Below are positions 22,110-33,850 of a stretch of 64,000 bases of DNA, piece by piece. The stretch is from Cerioporus squamosus (Eukaryota > Basidiomycota > Agaricomycetes > Polyporales > Polyporaceae). Both the position numbers and the translations under genes were made by a program. The stretch's first letter is position 1; every line of letters starts with the position of its first letter. The notes below the pieces were generated by a model. The model saw only the letters and a program-made list of their open reading frames with translations. It was not told the origin of the DNA and ran no database searches. The DNA lies in contig JABYQS010000049.1 in NCBI GenBank assembly GCA_022592435.1, positions 161,213 to 225,212 of the forward strand, written 5' to 3'.

Positions 22110-22598
22110 TCACATCAACTCAGGCTCCGAGTCCTGCTGAGTAGGGGCCACATCGGCCAAAGCAGCGACGTCTGCTCACGCGCATCAGTACCTCTGCACG
22201 AACTGTTCTGCCCGGCGTACTTACTCGGGGCATCCCTAGGTTGCATCGATGCATCCTGCGTTTCGTGCTTTGAATCGCAGGCGACCACGTCAGACGATCC
22301 ATGAGTTTCGTCGCCAGCGGTATCACCGGAGCGTACGCTCGCAGCGCGCAGCTCGCGCGCCTTACGCTTATACGTCCGAAACGCCTGGATGCTTATGGAT
22401 TCCGGTGCTTCCCAGATGAGGTCCTCCGCCTGGGATGGGCTGGTGGACGTCATGAGCAGAGTGTCAATCGGCGGTGAGTACTGAGGCGACTCACGTTGTG
22501 TTATATTTCGCCAGCTGGTCTAGCATCTCTTGAGGAAGGCGATCCTTCGTGCCATCGAGGTCGTGAATGAGGCTCTTGAGTTTGGCCAAGTTCGACAT
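22110..22598 (-). CDS. Short partner-like gene P3, without a kinase
   Basis: Three exons give about 113 residues: MSNLAKLKSLIHDL, then TPSQAEDLIWEAPES and ISIQAFRTYKRKARE, then NVAALADVAPTQQ and stop. Splice phases fit at both introns. The segment around FRTYKRKAREL resembles the RRYKRRARNN block of P7 and the RTIKHEARKYR block of P2, so I read it as a shortened partner-family member that lacks the GRLPK/YQL domain. Instead of a divergent kinase it has the 512-base repeat copy upstream. It may equally be an unrelated small protein. Confidence 0.45.
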
Positions 22599-22798
22599 CG
22601 TGTTCCGTGAAGTCGGGGTGGACCGTGGATAGCGTTGAATTCGGGGAGAGTGTTGGTGATCGGTGAGCGAGGGCACGGTGATGGTTCCAAGAGTTTTTCA
22701 CAACCTATACTTATAGCGCGTCCTGACAGGAAAGCAGACAATGAGTAGCCTTCACCTCCGAGACTAGCGTTCGAGAACTCACGACGCGGAGGCCATAA

Positions 22799-23310
22799 TG
22801 GGCACAAGGAAGCGTCGAGATGTGTCGTCGAATGCTCTCAAGATCGAGATGCTATGCTCCGGAACGACGGGTCGTGTCAGCAGTGGAGGCGTCAAGATAT
22901 ACTCACTGGCAGTTGCGACATGTCCTGAGCGGCGCCTCCGCCGCGCGCAGCAGGTGAGGAAGGCCCCGAATCCCGTAGTCTTGGAGCAGCAGCTGAGCAA
23001 ACACATCTCCGTCCGAGCTTGCTCCTTCGTGACCTTGTTCTCGCTAGATCAGCCGACCCCCTGCATTGTTCTTGCCATAACCACCGGAATGACGCCGCTA
23101 ACCCCCACCCCGAAGCACCCTCGTGCATTGTTCTTTGCCGGACAGGTGTGGCACGATTACGGACGTCGTCGCTCGGTCGCGACCTACGACTTGCCGCGTG
23201 CGCGATCTGCAGACTGCAGACTGCAGACTGCAGCCGAGGCTGGTACTTGCCGCCGCTGCGGCGTCTGCTGGAGTGGTTTTCGCACGCGTACATACGTGTA
23301 CATATGACGG
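22799..23310 (+). repeat. 512-base direct repeat, copy 1
   Basis: It matches 27187-27698 in the same orientation. The first 355 bases differ at about eight positions; the last 150 are more diverged and include, only here, three tandem CTGCAGA units (about 23212-23236). Both strands have open frames (169 codons plus strand, 147 minus), but they are not conserved in length between the copies. No terminal inverted repeats or clear target duplication are seen. Confidence 0.75.
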
Positions 23311-24247
23311 AGTCGTTTGCCGACAGGCACTCCAAAGAAACAATACCATCTAGTCCACGCTCAGGTGATGTATTTAGTTCTAGCTCGCCGGCAGGGCACC
23401 GCCGTCAGTCTAGCTGACAAGGACGCTCCCGGGCCCGCCGCTCTAGGTAAGCTCTGCTGCCATCGGACCTAAATGCGACCATGCGACGACAGACCTTGTA
23501 AGGTTATTCGTTGCCAGTCAAGCAGAGTATATGGTGGGTATCGTTACGAACTTCGTGTACGCTGGGCATCAATCAATGTACAACAATTGACCTTCGTACG
23601 GGTGTCATCGGGATATCACCCAGATGGCAACGGTGGTATCGCAGCCTCTTGTGCGAGGAACATCGAGTCGCTGTATGCCATTGATTGTTCAGTCTACCGC
23701 TGGATGGCTTGAGACGCTAGACACTCCTCTATCGGATGCCCGCTGTCACGAGGCGATCCTGACGGCTGCAGGTCCAGAAGAGTGTCTTCTTAGCCGTTTC
23801 ATACTTCCTGAAAGACAATGATGCGAACCAATGCAACGCGGCATGGCGGCGTTCGTTCAGTGACTGTGGCATTAGGCGCACCCACGGCACGCCGCAACGA
23901 CTCCCAGACTCCGGATGCAGACCGCCGGTACAAACTTCGAGACGAAATGAGTGGACCGGCTCTCACGCGAACACAGGGAAGACAGACACCTAGTACGTTC
24001 GTCCCATGCACCCACAAGAGGCTGTTTTGACGGCGCGACCGCATGAAGACCTGCAGACTTCAAGTTAAAGGATTTAGTCACACGGGGTACAGGAACTTGT
24101 TCCGCACAGAACGAATACTGTACACTATGCCGACACTCCAGCGTTCAGGCGATAAATACAAAGCCGCGGGAGGCGAGGGAGATAGCCACATGAGAGGAGA
24201 GTGGGGCATGGTCACAGATGAAAAAGTAAACGTCTCGTCTTGCGGCT
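23311..24247. other. Stretch without a recognisable gene
   Basis: About 940 bases between repeat copy 1 and the 3' end of P4. Only short frames without features are present. Confidence 0.5.
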
Positions 24248-25103
24248 CTAGGTGGACATGCCTAAGTCGGTGGCCGTGTACCACTCGCTCACAGTTTCGG
24301 ACATGCCTGAGTCGGCGTCCATGTACAACTCGCTCAGAGTTTCGGACATCAATAGGAGCGAATGATCTGTGTATCGTCATCGTCAGCTACTAGTGGGCAA
24401 ACGATGTCATGACACTCAACCTACCATCGGGGATGAGAGGGGGAGCGCTGTTCTGGACCTTCGACTCGATGGCCTCTCCGGGAAGTTCATCTACCTCAGA
24501 CCCGGCTATTGACATGTCATCCGTTGGGATCTCTTGCTCTGTACACATGAGCGCAATTTCACATAGGAGAGCTCTGTGATACCAACCTGGGGCCAGCTGT
24601 GGAGGTTCGGGCACGAGGCTATATAAGGACTCTTGATCTGCCCGTTGCGACGATCTCTGCAAGGACGAATGAGGGGTCTGCGACATGCAATTGAGCAAAT
24701 TTCGCACTTTCGCAGAGACTTGGTGGTCTCGAGCGCGGTGCTTCACTGCGCGAGTCGCTGGCAATGTCCACTTGGGCTGATCGTACATTTCCTGGAGTTC
24801 CTGGCCCAAACTATGAAGCGTCACGTCGCTGTCAAAACCACGCGCGGAGAGTAAAGCAACGTGCGCGTACTGTGCATTGACATTGACTAGATCAGAGAAC
24901 TCCTTCTTGCGAGCCCACTGCTGATACTCCTTCCCGATGAGCTTCACATCCGTCTTCGCCTGTTCATGGTAACCTTGGGCGCGACCGAGATGGTACTCCG
25001 GTATCCATCTTTTGAACGGTGAAACAATCTTGGGGATCGGCTTAGGCAGACGACCTCCAGGAAGGCGGATCTCAGCTTCTGAGTCGATCGAAATGCTAGT
25101 CAT
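24248..25103 (-). CDS. Partner-family gene P4, head-to-head with K6
   Basis: Unknown function. Exon 1 starts MTSISIDSEAEIRLPGGRLP and continues with KIVSPFKRWIPEYHLGRAQ and DVKLIGKEYQQWARKKEF. Exon 2 gives SLGQELQEMYDQPKW and RAVKHRARDHQVSAK. Exon 3 gives RSSQRADQESLYSLV. After a further exon (DMSIAGSEVDELPGEA) the last exon reads LMSETLSELYMDADSGMSET and ends GMST before TAG at 24250-24248. That last exon holds two 15-residue repeats, MSETxSExYxxxDxG, encoded by two 45-base units. The intron before it sits at the same place (after GAT-G) as in P5. All frames are open, and a single long ORF also reads through the introns. Confidence 0.65.
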
Positions 25104-25615
25104 TCGAAGAGGTGCTGCAAGTAGGAGCGGGGATGGGTACGAGCTGGACGTCCGGCGACGAGCAATGAGCTTTGAGTAGTAGGCGCATGGCCGTTGGTCA
25201 TGAGTCGGAAGCTTTATAGGGTTGATTGGGGTGCTGTCCTGTACGGTCGTTAGACGTAATCATGTACGACCGTGTACCATATCCGAGGAACAAGAGCTGC
25301 ATGGGAAAGGAGGCACAGGGCCCTGGGCCGCCCATCGTGAGGCAAGCTGAAGGAAGTCGCCAGGGACGCGGTGCAAAGATGGAGACTGATTCGGCGCGCT
25401 GGGAACGCTGCAACCAGATCTCACGGAGGGCTGGATAGTGGCGGCTGAAGACATGCCTGTGGCGGCGCTGGCGCGGGTGCGAGAGGGCGGTGCAACTTGT
25501 CCCGCCACGTGGGAGCATGTTCAGTGGGTCTGAGCGCCCACAGGTCAGGCAGAACGGACCGCATTCGTGCTCTCACCCGGTTTGTCTCTCTGCCCATTCA
25601 CCTGCTCTGACCTAC
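25104..25615. promoter_or_regulatory. Bidirectional promoter of P4 / K6
   Basis: Here the two boxes are merged into one CCACGTGGGA (25505-25514), 104 bases before the K6 ATG. The 25531-25561 block repeats the K5 promoter block at 20105-20135. Confidence 0.55.
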
Positions 25616-26926
25616 ATGGACTCATCTCCGTACAATCCCTCAGAAAGAGGACGACTCATTGAAGGCGAAATCTTCTGGAGAGACCGGTACGACTGGCTAC
25701 GGCAATCTGGATATGAGTTGCGCGCGCGGTACCGTCCAGATTGGGTTCCATCTTGGAAGGGGACCAATAAGTTGACCCTATTGTGCGAAGACGGTATCTC
25801 GCTGCTGGTACGCTTCTTTGATTCTGTCAGAACTAACGGCTCACGAGTCACTAGGTCAGCAGAGTTATCGACGCCATACGGACGAAGGACGGGCGAGTAG
25901 TCGTCATCAAACAAGTGCAGAAATCCGTACATCCGCACGAAGTTGATATTGGCCGCTACTTGACTTCCCCTCCTCTGTCCGATGATCCTAGAAACCACTG
26001 TTGTCCCATCCTTGACGTGCTCCAGGACCCGCGCGACCCCGACATCCAACTCGTTGTATTGCCGTTTCTCAAGCGCTATAACGATCCAAAGTTCGGCACA
26101 GTAGGGGAGGCCGTCGAGTTCTTTCGGCAAGCACTGGAGGTATGTGCGGATGGCTCGCGACTTCGCTACCGAGACTGACAGCGTTGGGCGCAGGGACTGC
26201 AGTTCATGCACGAACACCACGTCGCTCATAGGTGCGTGATCCCATGTTCGACTCGTCACCTCGTTCTTAGTAGGCGCGTTCGCAGAGACTGCATGACGCT
26301 CAACGTGATGATGGATCCGAAACCCATGTTCCCCGAGTTGTATCATCCGGGCTTGCCCATGAAGACGAGAGACTTCAAGGGGTATGTCCACCCATACTCG
26401 CGCACGGCGCGACCCGTCAAGTACTACTGGACGGACTTTGGCCTATCTATACGCTTTGACCCGCAAGACACGAATCCGCTTGCGGCACCCGTTCTTGGCG
26501 GAGACAGGACCGTGCCAGAGTACAAGAAGAACCCCCGTGCTCCTTGCAATCCCCTTCGCGTCGACGTATACAACGCAGGAAACTTGATCAGGGAAGATTT
26601 CCTGCAGGTCATTGATCCCACACATCGAGCTGTCAATCTGCGACTCATCTGCCACATTCCAGATATACAAGAACTTCGCGTTCATGGAACCTCTGGTCGA
26701 GCGCATGTGCAGCGAGGACCCGGAGAAGCGTCCCACAATGAGCGAGGTCGTTTCCGAGTTCCAGAAGATCCTGTCGAATCTTCGCGGTTGCCAGCTCCGT
26801 CAGCGGCTAGTGGAGCGGAAAGACGGCGCGTTCATGAACCTCTTGAAGGGCGTCCATCACGTATCTTCGCGCACCATACCCAACCTCCTCGCGTTCAAGT
26901 CCCCTCTCCCTACGCCGAAAGCATGA
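25616..26926 (+). CDS. Protein-kinase-like protein K6
   Basis: About 373 residues in five exons. The start MDSSPYNPSERGRLIEGEIF aligns with K5; 42 further open codons upstream are promoter sequence shared with K5. Catalytic residues: VVIK Lys, HRDCMTLN (spliced across 26231/26285) and TDFGLSIRF. The Arg after DFGLS is replaced by Ile, and GGDRTVPEY follows. Near-identical to K5 over the last exon (QRLVERKDGAFMNLL), so duplication or gene conversion is recent. The 3' flank leads into repeat copy 2. Confidence 0.85.
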
Positions 26927-27186
26927 TATGTCCACTTTCGTCACTATCTAGGGCTGGTACACGTAGCGCTGCTGGGCGGCTGAACACACCTCCATCATCC
27001 AATATCTTGTTCGCATTTACAATCACCGTCAGCATAGTGCCGCTGTGCAGTATACCTCGCCGCTCTCAATATCTCGCCTATGTGTCTCCCTGCAATGTCC
27101 CGCACGCTCTCTACCGTCTACTTGCTTATATCTTTGTGCATTGCTTTCGTATGGTAGCTTGTGTAGGATCGATTACTAATGAATAT

Positions 27187-27698
27187 TGGGCACAAGGAAG
27201 CGTCGAGATGTGTCGTCGAATGCTCTCAAGATCGAGATGCTATGCTCCGGAACGACGGGTCGTGTCAGCAGTGGAGGCGTCAAGATATACTCACTGGCAG
27301 TTGCGACATGTCCTGAGCGGCGCCTCCGCCGCGCACAGCAGGTGAGGAAGGCCCCGAATCTCGTAGTCTTGGAGCAGCAGCTGAGCAAACACGTCTCCGT
27401 CCGAGCTTGCTCCTTCGTGACCTTGTTCTCGCTAGATGAGCCGACCCCCTGCATTGTTCTTGCCATAACCACCGGAATGACACCGCTAACCCCCACCCCG
27501 AAGCACCCTCGTGCGTTGTTCTCTGCCGGACAGGTGTAGCTTGGGTGTAGCCCGATAACCGACGTCGTCGCTCCGTTGCGACGTACGACTTGCCGCGCAG
27601 TGCACGGTCTACAGACTGCAGCCGAGGGTGGTACTTGCCGCCGCTGCAGCGTCTACTGAGGTGGTTTTCGCACGCGTACATACGTGTACATATGACGG
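27187..27698 (+). repeat. 512-base direct repeat, copy 2
   Basis: Partner of 22799-23310. It begins 260 bases after the K6 stop codon, just where the similarity between the K5 and K6 3' flanks fades. The open frames here are 117 (plus) and 133 (minus) codons. Confidence 0.75.
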
Positions 27699-27973
27699 TG
27701 GCCGCCGAGCGCCCAGAGGTGGTCGGGAGGACGCTAGGCTGGGCGAGAGAGGTTGGATGCGTTGGGCGGTGGGCGGAGGACAGGTTCTACGGCAGTCGTC
27801 AAGAAGCCAGCGCAGGGATAAGACGGGGTATGCAAACGGCATGATGTTCCCAAGGATCCTACACAGCAGAGATGCAGATAACAAGCGTTACACAAGCAGA
27901 CGTACGATAGCGAGGATAGACAGTGATTGTACTGAGAGCAGGATGGAGAGACGACAAAGGAGAGTGAGTCCGG
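27699..27973. other. Convergent spacer between repeat copy 2 and K7
   Basis: 275 bases; nothing recognised apart from the likely K7 3' UTR. Confidence 0.5.
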
Positions 27974-29281
27974 TCATGGCTTGGGACTAGGCAAAGGGGA
28001 GCGACGCATGAGGAAGTGCGGTACACTGCGGGTAGATGTGTGGTAGACGTCCTTCAGGAAGTTCGAGAACGGCGTGTCGCGGAATTCGAGTAACCGAGAC
28101 CGAAGCTGGCACTTGGACAGTTGGGAAGATATCTTCTTGAACTCCGATACCACTTCGTCCATGGTGGGACGCTTGGACGGGTCGTCGTCGACCATGCGCG
28201 TGACCAAGGGCTCCATGAACGTGAGGTTCTTAAACACCTGTGCCGCCGGGTCAGCGTAACAATCATAACACGTCGGATGATGGCGAACCTTCAAGAAATC
28301 CTCCCTAATGAGGTTACCCACGTAGTAGACGTCAGTCGGGAACGGGTTGCACGGGACACCAGGATCCTTTTCGAACTCGGGCACAGACTTGTCTCCTCCA
28401 AGAATAGGATACTCCATGGGATTGGGGTCGTCGGGGCTATATCTGCGCGACAAACCGAAGTCGGCCCAGTAGTACTTGACCGGGTGCGCAGTGCGCGAGC
28501 CTGGACGCACGAATTTCTTGAAGTCCCGCGTCCGCCATGGTGCAACGAAGTGCCACATATTGGGCAGGAGGGGCTTCGCATCCATGAGTATGTTAAGGGA
28601 CATCGCATCTCTACAAGGGCGGTCAACATTGCGTTGGCTGTGATACTGGATGGCTACGAACCGGTGCGCAACACGGTGCTCATGCATGAATTGAAGACCC
28701 TAGAATGTTCCGTCAGTCGTATAAATTGGTACGAGAGTCCAGGTCACTCACGCACCTCAAATGCTTGTCTGAAAAATTCGACAGCCTCCCCCACTGTCGC
28801 AAACTTCGGCTGGTTGTAGGACCTGAGGAACGGCATGACGATGATCTGGATGTCGGGGTTTCGAGGATCTTGCAGCACCTCCAATATGCGACAGCAATGG
28901 TTGCGGGGATTGTCGGACAGGGGAGGGGACGTCAAGAAGCGTCCGATCTCGACTTCGTATGGATGTACGGATTTGGAGACGCGCTTGAAGACTACCATCT
29001 CACCGTCCTTCACTCTGACGGCGTCGATTAATGACGGACGCTATTTGCAATGAGCATAGTAAATCAGTAGAGAGGTAGCGAGTACACACCTTCAGATATA
29101 AGCCGTCCTCACAGAAGAGTGGAATCTTGTTCGTTCCTTTCCACGAAGGGACCCACCCAGGACGGTAGCGCGGACGCAGTTGGTACCCAGACTGCAGAAG
29201 CCAGTCGTGATGATCGCGCCAGTACTTCTCCCCATCCAAAAGCTCCTTATCCTCAGAGTCCGCAGCTGGCGTAATGCCCAT
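27974..29281 (-). CDS. Protein-kinase-like protein K7
   Basis: About 370 residues in five exons. The start MGITPAADSEDKELLDGEKY leads into YWRDHHDWL, LRPRYRPGW, PSW and CED. The ATP-site Lys is in VVFKRV, with Phe for the usual Ile. HRDAMSLNILMD is read across the intron at 28614/28668; DFG is in YWADFGLSRR. The activation block is GGDKSVPEF. It ends HFLMRRSPLPSPKP. I chose this ATG over one 39 codons upstream because the family N-terminus begins here and the upstream part overlaps the promoter boxes. Confidence 0.85.
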
Positions 29282-29744
29282 CTTGAAAGGAAGACGACGT
29301 GGTACCCTGAGGAGGAGGGAGGAGGGAGGATGAAGACGTTGCCGCGTCTGGCGGACCTCGGACCCACGCGAAACCGTGGGCGCCTTGAGTCGAACCACCC
29401 ACGTGGCAGAACAATATCATCGCCAACCTCCCACGTCTTGCCAGTTCTGCACCATCGGTCGTCTTCAACCAAACTCGGCCAATTGTGTATTCGTGAGAGT
29501 CGCCGCCTGGTCGCCGCTAGTGAACATCATTGCGCTCACTGCGCCCACAATCCCTGCCGGTGGTTGCTTCCCCCCTCTGCCGAAACACGGAATCCTTCTC
29601 AGGCATCCCTTGTTTTCTCGGATACTTCTCACAAACGCGCACTTGTGGTCAGCCTGTCAGGATGGCCCGTCATATAACCCTCTCAGTACGCTCCGACGGG
29701 GGTAACATACCACCGTCCGTTCATTCCCTGCTCATCCACTTCCC
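29282..29744. promoter_or_regulatory. Bidirectional promoter of K7 / P5
   Basis: On the minus strand AAGACGTGGGA (29439-29429) and CACGTG (29405-29400) precede the K7 ATG, the nearer box by 119 bases. The order and spacing match the K1 and K8 promoters. Confidence 0.6.
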
Positions 29745-30723
29745 ATGTCTCTCTCTACCGGGTCCGCCCCAATACCAGCGCCGCCGAGGACCACGGTATG
29801 TGGCAGTTATTACTTCCAGCTCCAAGTACTAACGGCACCTACAGGAAGAGAAAGAGGCTGCCGGTGTGAAGGGGTCTTCTTTAGCAGGGCCCTCGGGGTG
29901 TAAACTGCCCATACCACCAAAGCGCCGCCCCCATCCCTTAGAGCTTCTTAGTCCGGACTACCAGCTCGCGCGTGCCATACAATACTTCGAAATGGGGGAA
30001 CGACTGGTTGACCAAATCGGAGAGAGCCCTGAATGGCGTGCCTCGCCTGAGTATGCTGCGCTCGTGAATGATATTGGAAGGTAAGTCGTCCATTGTTTGT
30101 CGACGGTGTCGGTTCGTTGACAGGCATGCGAAGGGTTTGTGACACCATCAACAAGCTGCTCGGTCAACCGACATGGTCGCTATCGCAGTGCGTCGATGTC
30201 AAGCGTATGTCAAGGAGCACCTGCGCGCTGGCGACGGTGAGCTGTCCTTCTCTCCTGTAGTTGAAGCAGCACTGATGAGACGCCGGACGACTATCAGCAA
30301 ACATCCAACACTGTTAGACAGGAGGCACGCAAAAAGACGATCCCACCCCCAAGTGAGCCATCAGCCCCGACGCATTCCTGCTCTCCGCTTATATTTTTCG
30401 GCTTGCTAGAACGAGTAGATGAACGACCGCCGCTAACCCCCACGGAGTCAGAGGCTCCTATGGTGGGAGATGGTATCGAACCGCGCGTCCCGGTGCCAAA
30501 TGCACCACACCCAGTTCCAGACGTGTCGGGGTTGACGGATGGTAAGAGTCTATTGCACCGCGCCGATACCAATCGTCGCTAACCACGAGCTCTCACAGTG
30601 TCCTCCCTGTTGTCGTCACTTCCCGATACGGAGACAGACACGCAGTCTATGTCGACCCGCGACGACCTTGACGAGTACTCGTCCACCGATGGTTTGATAT
30701 ACCCGAGCCTCCCCGTTGTATGA
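29745..30723 (+). CDS. Partner-family gene P5, head-to-head with K7 (model uncertain)
   Basis: Unknown function. Exon 1 is MSLSTGSAPIPAPPRTT. Exon 2 has RPHPLELLSPDYQLARAIQY, MGERLVDQIGESPEWRASPE and YAALVNDIG. A later exon has CDTINKLLGQPTWSLSQ and VDVKRMSRSTCAL, matching the DQPKW/IKHxAR block. The last exons read RVDERPPLTPTESEAPMV and SSLLSSLPDTETDTQ with TGA at 30721-30723. The GAT-G intron before the last exon matches P4. The join between exons 2 and 3 (30081-30122) does not keep frame with the obvious GT and AG sites, and exon 4 also needs an alternative acceptor. Either the gene is decaying, the sequence has small errors, or splicing is unusual. Confidence 0.5.
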
Positions 30724-32365
30724 CTACCGCCTCTCCCCGTGTTTTTTTTTTTGCTTCTTGCTCTGTGGACGCTGTTGTCTCCTGTATACTGCTTTAATGC
30801 TGTGGACCTTGCTTTGCCGTAACGCTCTCCGTGCTCTCTGGAATTTGATATTGCTTGTGCTGGAAGGTAGCAATCTTCAGACAAGTCTCCTCGTCTGTGT
30901 GTACATGGGAGCGCTGGGCACTCATCTAATCGCTCTGGCAACCGGTGACGCCTACACCATCCCTCGGTGGCGTCCCCTGAGACCTCGTTGTGTTCTCGAA
31001 GAGATGGAACCGTCATCGAACGTACGAGCGGTGTTGCGGCAGCGCACACAGATCCGGGTACTCTAGTGCGCATCGTCGTGGTTTCTGGGGACATGACGAG
31101 TTGGAACTTCGAAGTTCCGTGACTGTCACGATGCGCACTTGGACCCGGTCAAGCCTGCGAAGACAGTCATCTGCTCCCCAACTACTGCCGGTATTCGAAC
31201 GTGACTTACGCCGCACGTATGGACTCCTGGCGGTCGTTGCTCACAACTATCGAGGATGGATTGTCTGGTTGCCAGGGAAGTCGCTACAGTGAACACATAT
31301 CGTACCGGACTAGGCAAGTTCAAGGTCGTCACTAGAGCGATCGTCGCCGGCCCGCATTCCAGAGTGTCGGAAGGCACCCGAATACTGAGAAAACAAAGTC
31401 CATCAATGCCGACGACGCGCCTGATAGTACCTCCAGTCGGGCGGTTTCCCGATAGTGCGCCGCTGTCATTCAAGCTCCCATACAGTATTAGCTCTGGTTC
31501 TGCTCATGCACACTCGGCCTTGTTGAAGACGTTGTTCTAGTCGCTTGCCGCGGCAGATCGTAGCTACCAGATAACCATTCAAGTATAGCACACCAGACGA
31601 ACGTGATTGAGCAGTGCAGTCGATCATTCAACTGCTCAGCATGATGCCGGACATTATCCAGAACGACACTCGATAGTGTCTTGCATGACAGGAGTCATGC
31701 GACCCTCCATGTTCCAGAGGCCTACAGCTCCGGATATGCATGCCGAGCGTCTTCGAGACTGTTTCAGACGACCAGGAAAGACGATTATGCGTACCGGAGC
31801 GACGTGCGGATACACGAGGCGGTATGGCTTGTTCGGTAGTAGCTGTTGTCACTGCTTTGCATGCATCGAGAGGAACAAGCACGACCGCGCGTCGCGTTCC
31901 AGGGCATTGTGAAGTCGTGGGGTTCAAGTGGCTGTCGATTGAGTGGTCGGTGAGCGATACCCGGACAAAGAGTACAAGAGCACAGTGACGTACAGCCTGA
32001 TCGCGCTCGCCATCGGCTGCGGAGCTTAGGCTGGAACTTGTCCGGACGAGGGAGCGGCCTTTCCTGATTGTTATGCTCTTAGGCTGCAAGTACGCCCATA
32101 TTGGCGAATGCTCTCAACGAGCGTCGCCAAGCGGACACATCTGATGCGCGGGGCATCCAGGGATGCTGCTGTCTCATGCCCATGAAAGCCAGAGATAAGG
32201 ACCAGCAGAGCAGTGACAGTCAGAACACCAGCGATGGGTACGGCGCGACCGAGCGCACTGAAGTGTTGGTTTGATGAGCAGCATAGGCGACAGGTATCGT
32301 ACAAATTCGTGAGAATATGGTCAAGCTGAGGCATACCACGTGCATGGCAAAGCGCAGAACGCTCT
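30724..32365. repeat. Convergent region with a ~640-base diverged repeat, copy 1
   Basis: Bases about 31290-31930 resemble 35490-36210 in the same orientation. Shared blocks include GAACACATATCGT, GTCGGAAGGCACCCGAA, CAAGCTCCCATACA, GCATGCCGAGCGTCTTCGAG and ATGCGTACCGG. Both copies lie just 3' of a type-II partner gene, so they belong to a duplicated cassette. Frames in the two copies do not agree, so I do not call a gene. Confidence 0.6.
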
Positions 32366-33372
32366 TTATGCCGCGACTGCGACAGAGCCCGATGGGGAGA
32401 GGAGTCCACGACGGGATACAGCGTCGCCGTCCGTATGTACTCCCGGCGGAACTGCAGGAGACTCCTCGGCGCCGTGGGTCGTGGCATCCAACGGCACCAT
32501 CTCGATTCCTACGGTGTTCTCCGGTGCATTGAAAGGGTCCAGCTGCTGAAGCTGGAGGGCGAGCTCTCCTGTACGACCAGTAAGACCAGTCAGTGTAGGT
32601 GCGAGGACTACAAACACGGGTACTTGCCTAGAGATGTGAACTGCCTAACGGACTCTAGCATCTCGCACCTTGGACCCACAGGAGGCGAGTTCCACGGTGA
32701 GTTAGGTACCGACGCGAGAGCCGAAGCTGGACCAGGGTGTAAAGCACGGTGATGCGGTCCAAGTACAAGACCTACTCACGCATTCCGCTGTCGTCTACCG
32801 ACCCAACGGGCATGTAACAGTCTTCACTCGCACTGATAGCCTCGGATGAAAGCTGGTCAAGATGATTACTTGAGGGTCAAGTCTCGAACGGATGCGGGTA
32901 TACTCACGACGATATTGACCATATTCTCTCGCGTCCCGTGTTTCCAGCGCCGGAGAGTCGACGCATCCAGGTTCCCGCTCTGGTACATCGTTTCCAGATC
33001 ACGCCGATACCTGTGAGCGCGATCAGTGACACTGACTGCATGCAAATGAATACCGAACACCGACCTCTCCAAGGTCTTCTTCAGTTCGGGCGCGGGGCCC
33101 TTCCGGAACTGTGGACTCTTCTGCATGGCATCGTCAAGGATGGCCTGTCCTTTGCGCATATATGAACGCCCTTTGTAGGCTTGATATTTAGCCAGGCGGT
33201 GCTTTAAAGGCCAGATCCAGTGACCAGCGGGCTCGTCAACAGCCAGAATGCGGTCGCAACCGAGCCTCTTCTGTAGAGTATGCAGTCATGGTGATGAGGG
33301 AAGAACACAACCGTCCTCGCAAGGCTCACTCACCGGCGTAGCTCCCGAGTTGGCCTCAGCTCTCCGTGCCAT
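32366..33372 (-). CDS. Partner-family gene P6 (type II), head-to-head with K8
   Basis: Unknown function. Exon 1 is MARRAEANSGATP. Exon 2 is KRLGCDRILAVDEPAGHWIW, then PLKHRLAKYQAYKGRSYMRK. Exon 3 is YRRDLETMYQSGNLDAS and RRWKHGTRENMVNIV. Exon 4 is SSEAISASEDCYMPVGS and VDDSGM. The final exon contains LTGRTGELALQLQQLDPF and ends SVAVAA with TAA at 32366-32368. It aligns exon by exon with P7. Compared with type I, the GRLPK block is replaced by a WPLKH/WPFKK block and the DQPKW block by MYQ. The basic KxxxR segment is kept. Confidence 0.62.
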
Positions 33373-33850
33373 GCGATCGCAGGGGTCTCCAGGATCCCCA
33401 AGAAAGAAAAGTCAGAAGCGTGAGGAAGTCTTCGGCGAGGTCCTGAGGCTTATGAGGCCGGGGCTGGCTATCTCCAGACGTAAAGATCATGTCAGCCGCA
33501 CAAGTACAAGAACAGGGCAAAAAATCTCAGGGAGCCCCGCCCCGTGTCCGTGGTTGGCCGGGGATGATGCACGAAGACGCCGTCACGAAGAAAGGAAGGA
33601 TGCAGCAGGCGAGGCAACTACATTCCCCAGAGACTCGGAGCATCCAGAGCCCGCCATCCGGATCGTTTAAGGCAGCGGCGCAGACGCGGAGGAGGATGGG
33701 CGACGCGATGTGACGTGACGTGGGAAAGTCCCAATTGTGCAAACCACGTGTGACAGCCCATAGACGCTTTGTGTTCCATGAACGCGCTCTCCCCGCGAGC
33801 TTCTGGATGTTCTTGCCCTTCACCACCTCCGTCGCCGTATTCGCTCCTCC
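33373..33850. promoter_or_regulatory. Bidirectional promoter of P6 / K8
   Basis: TGACGTGACGTGGGA at 33711-33725, identical to the K1 box, and CACGTG at 33745-33750, 100 bases before the K8 ATG. A GACGCGGAGGAGGATGGG block at 33683-33700 recurs at the K9 promoter. Confidence 0.65.

Noticed and set aside
22799..23307. 169-codon plus-strand ORF in repeat copy 1 as a gene
   Set aside because: The frame is cut to 117 codons in copy 2, no domain is seen and the opposite strand is equally open.
22799..27698. Repeat pair as long terminal repeats of a retroelement
   Set aside because: The 3.9 kb between them holds partner and kinase genes, not gag/pol; no TG...CA ends, primer site or target duplication.
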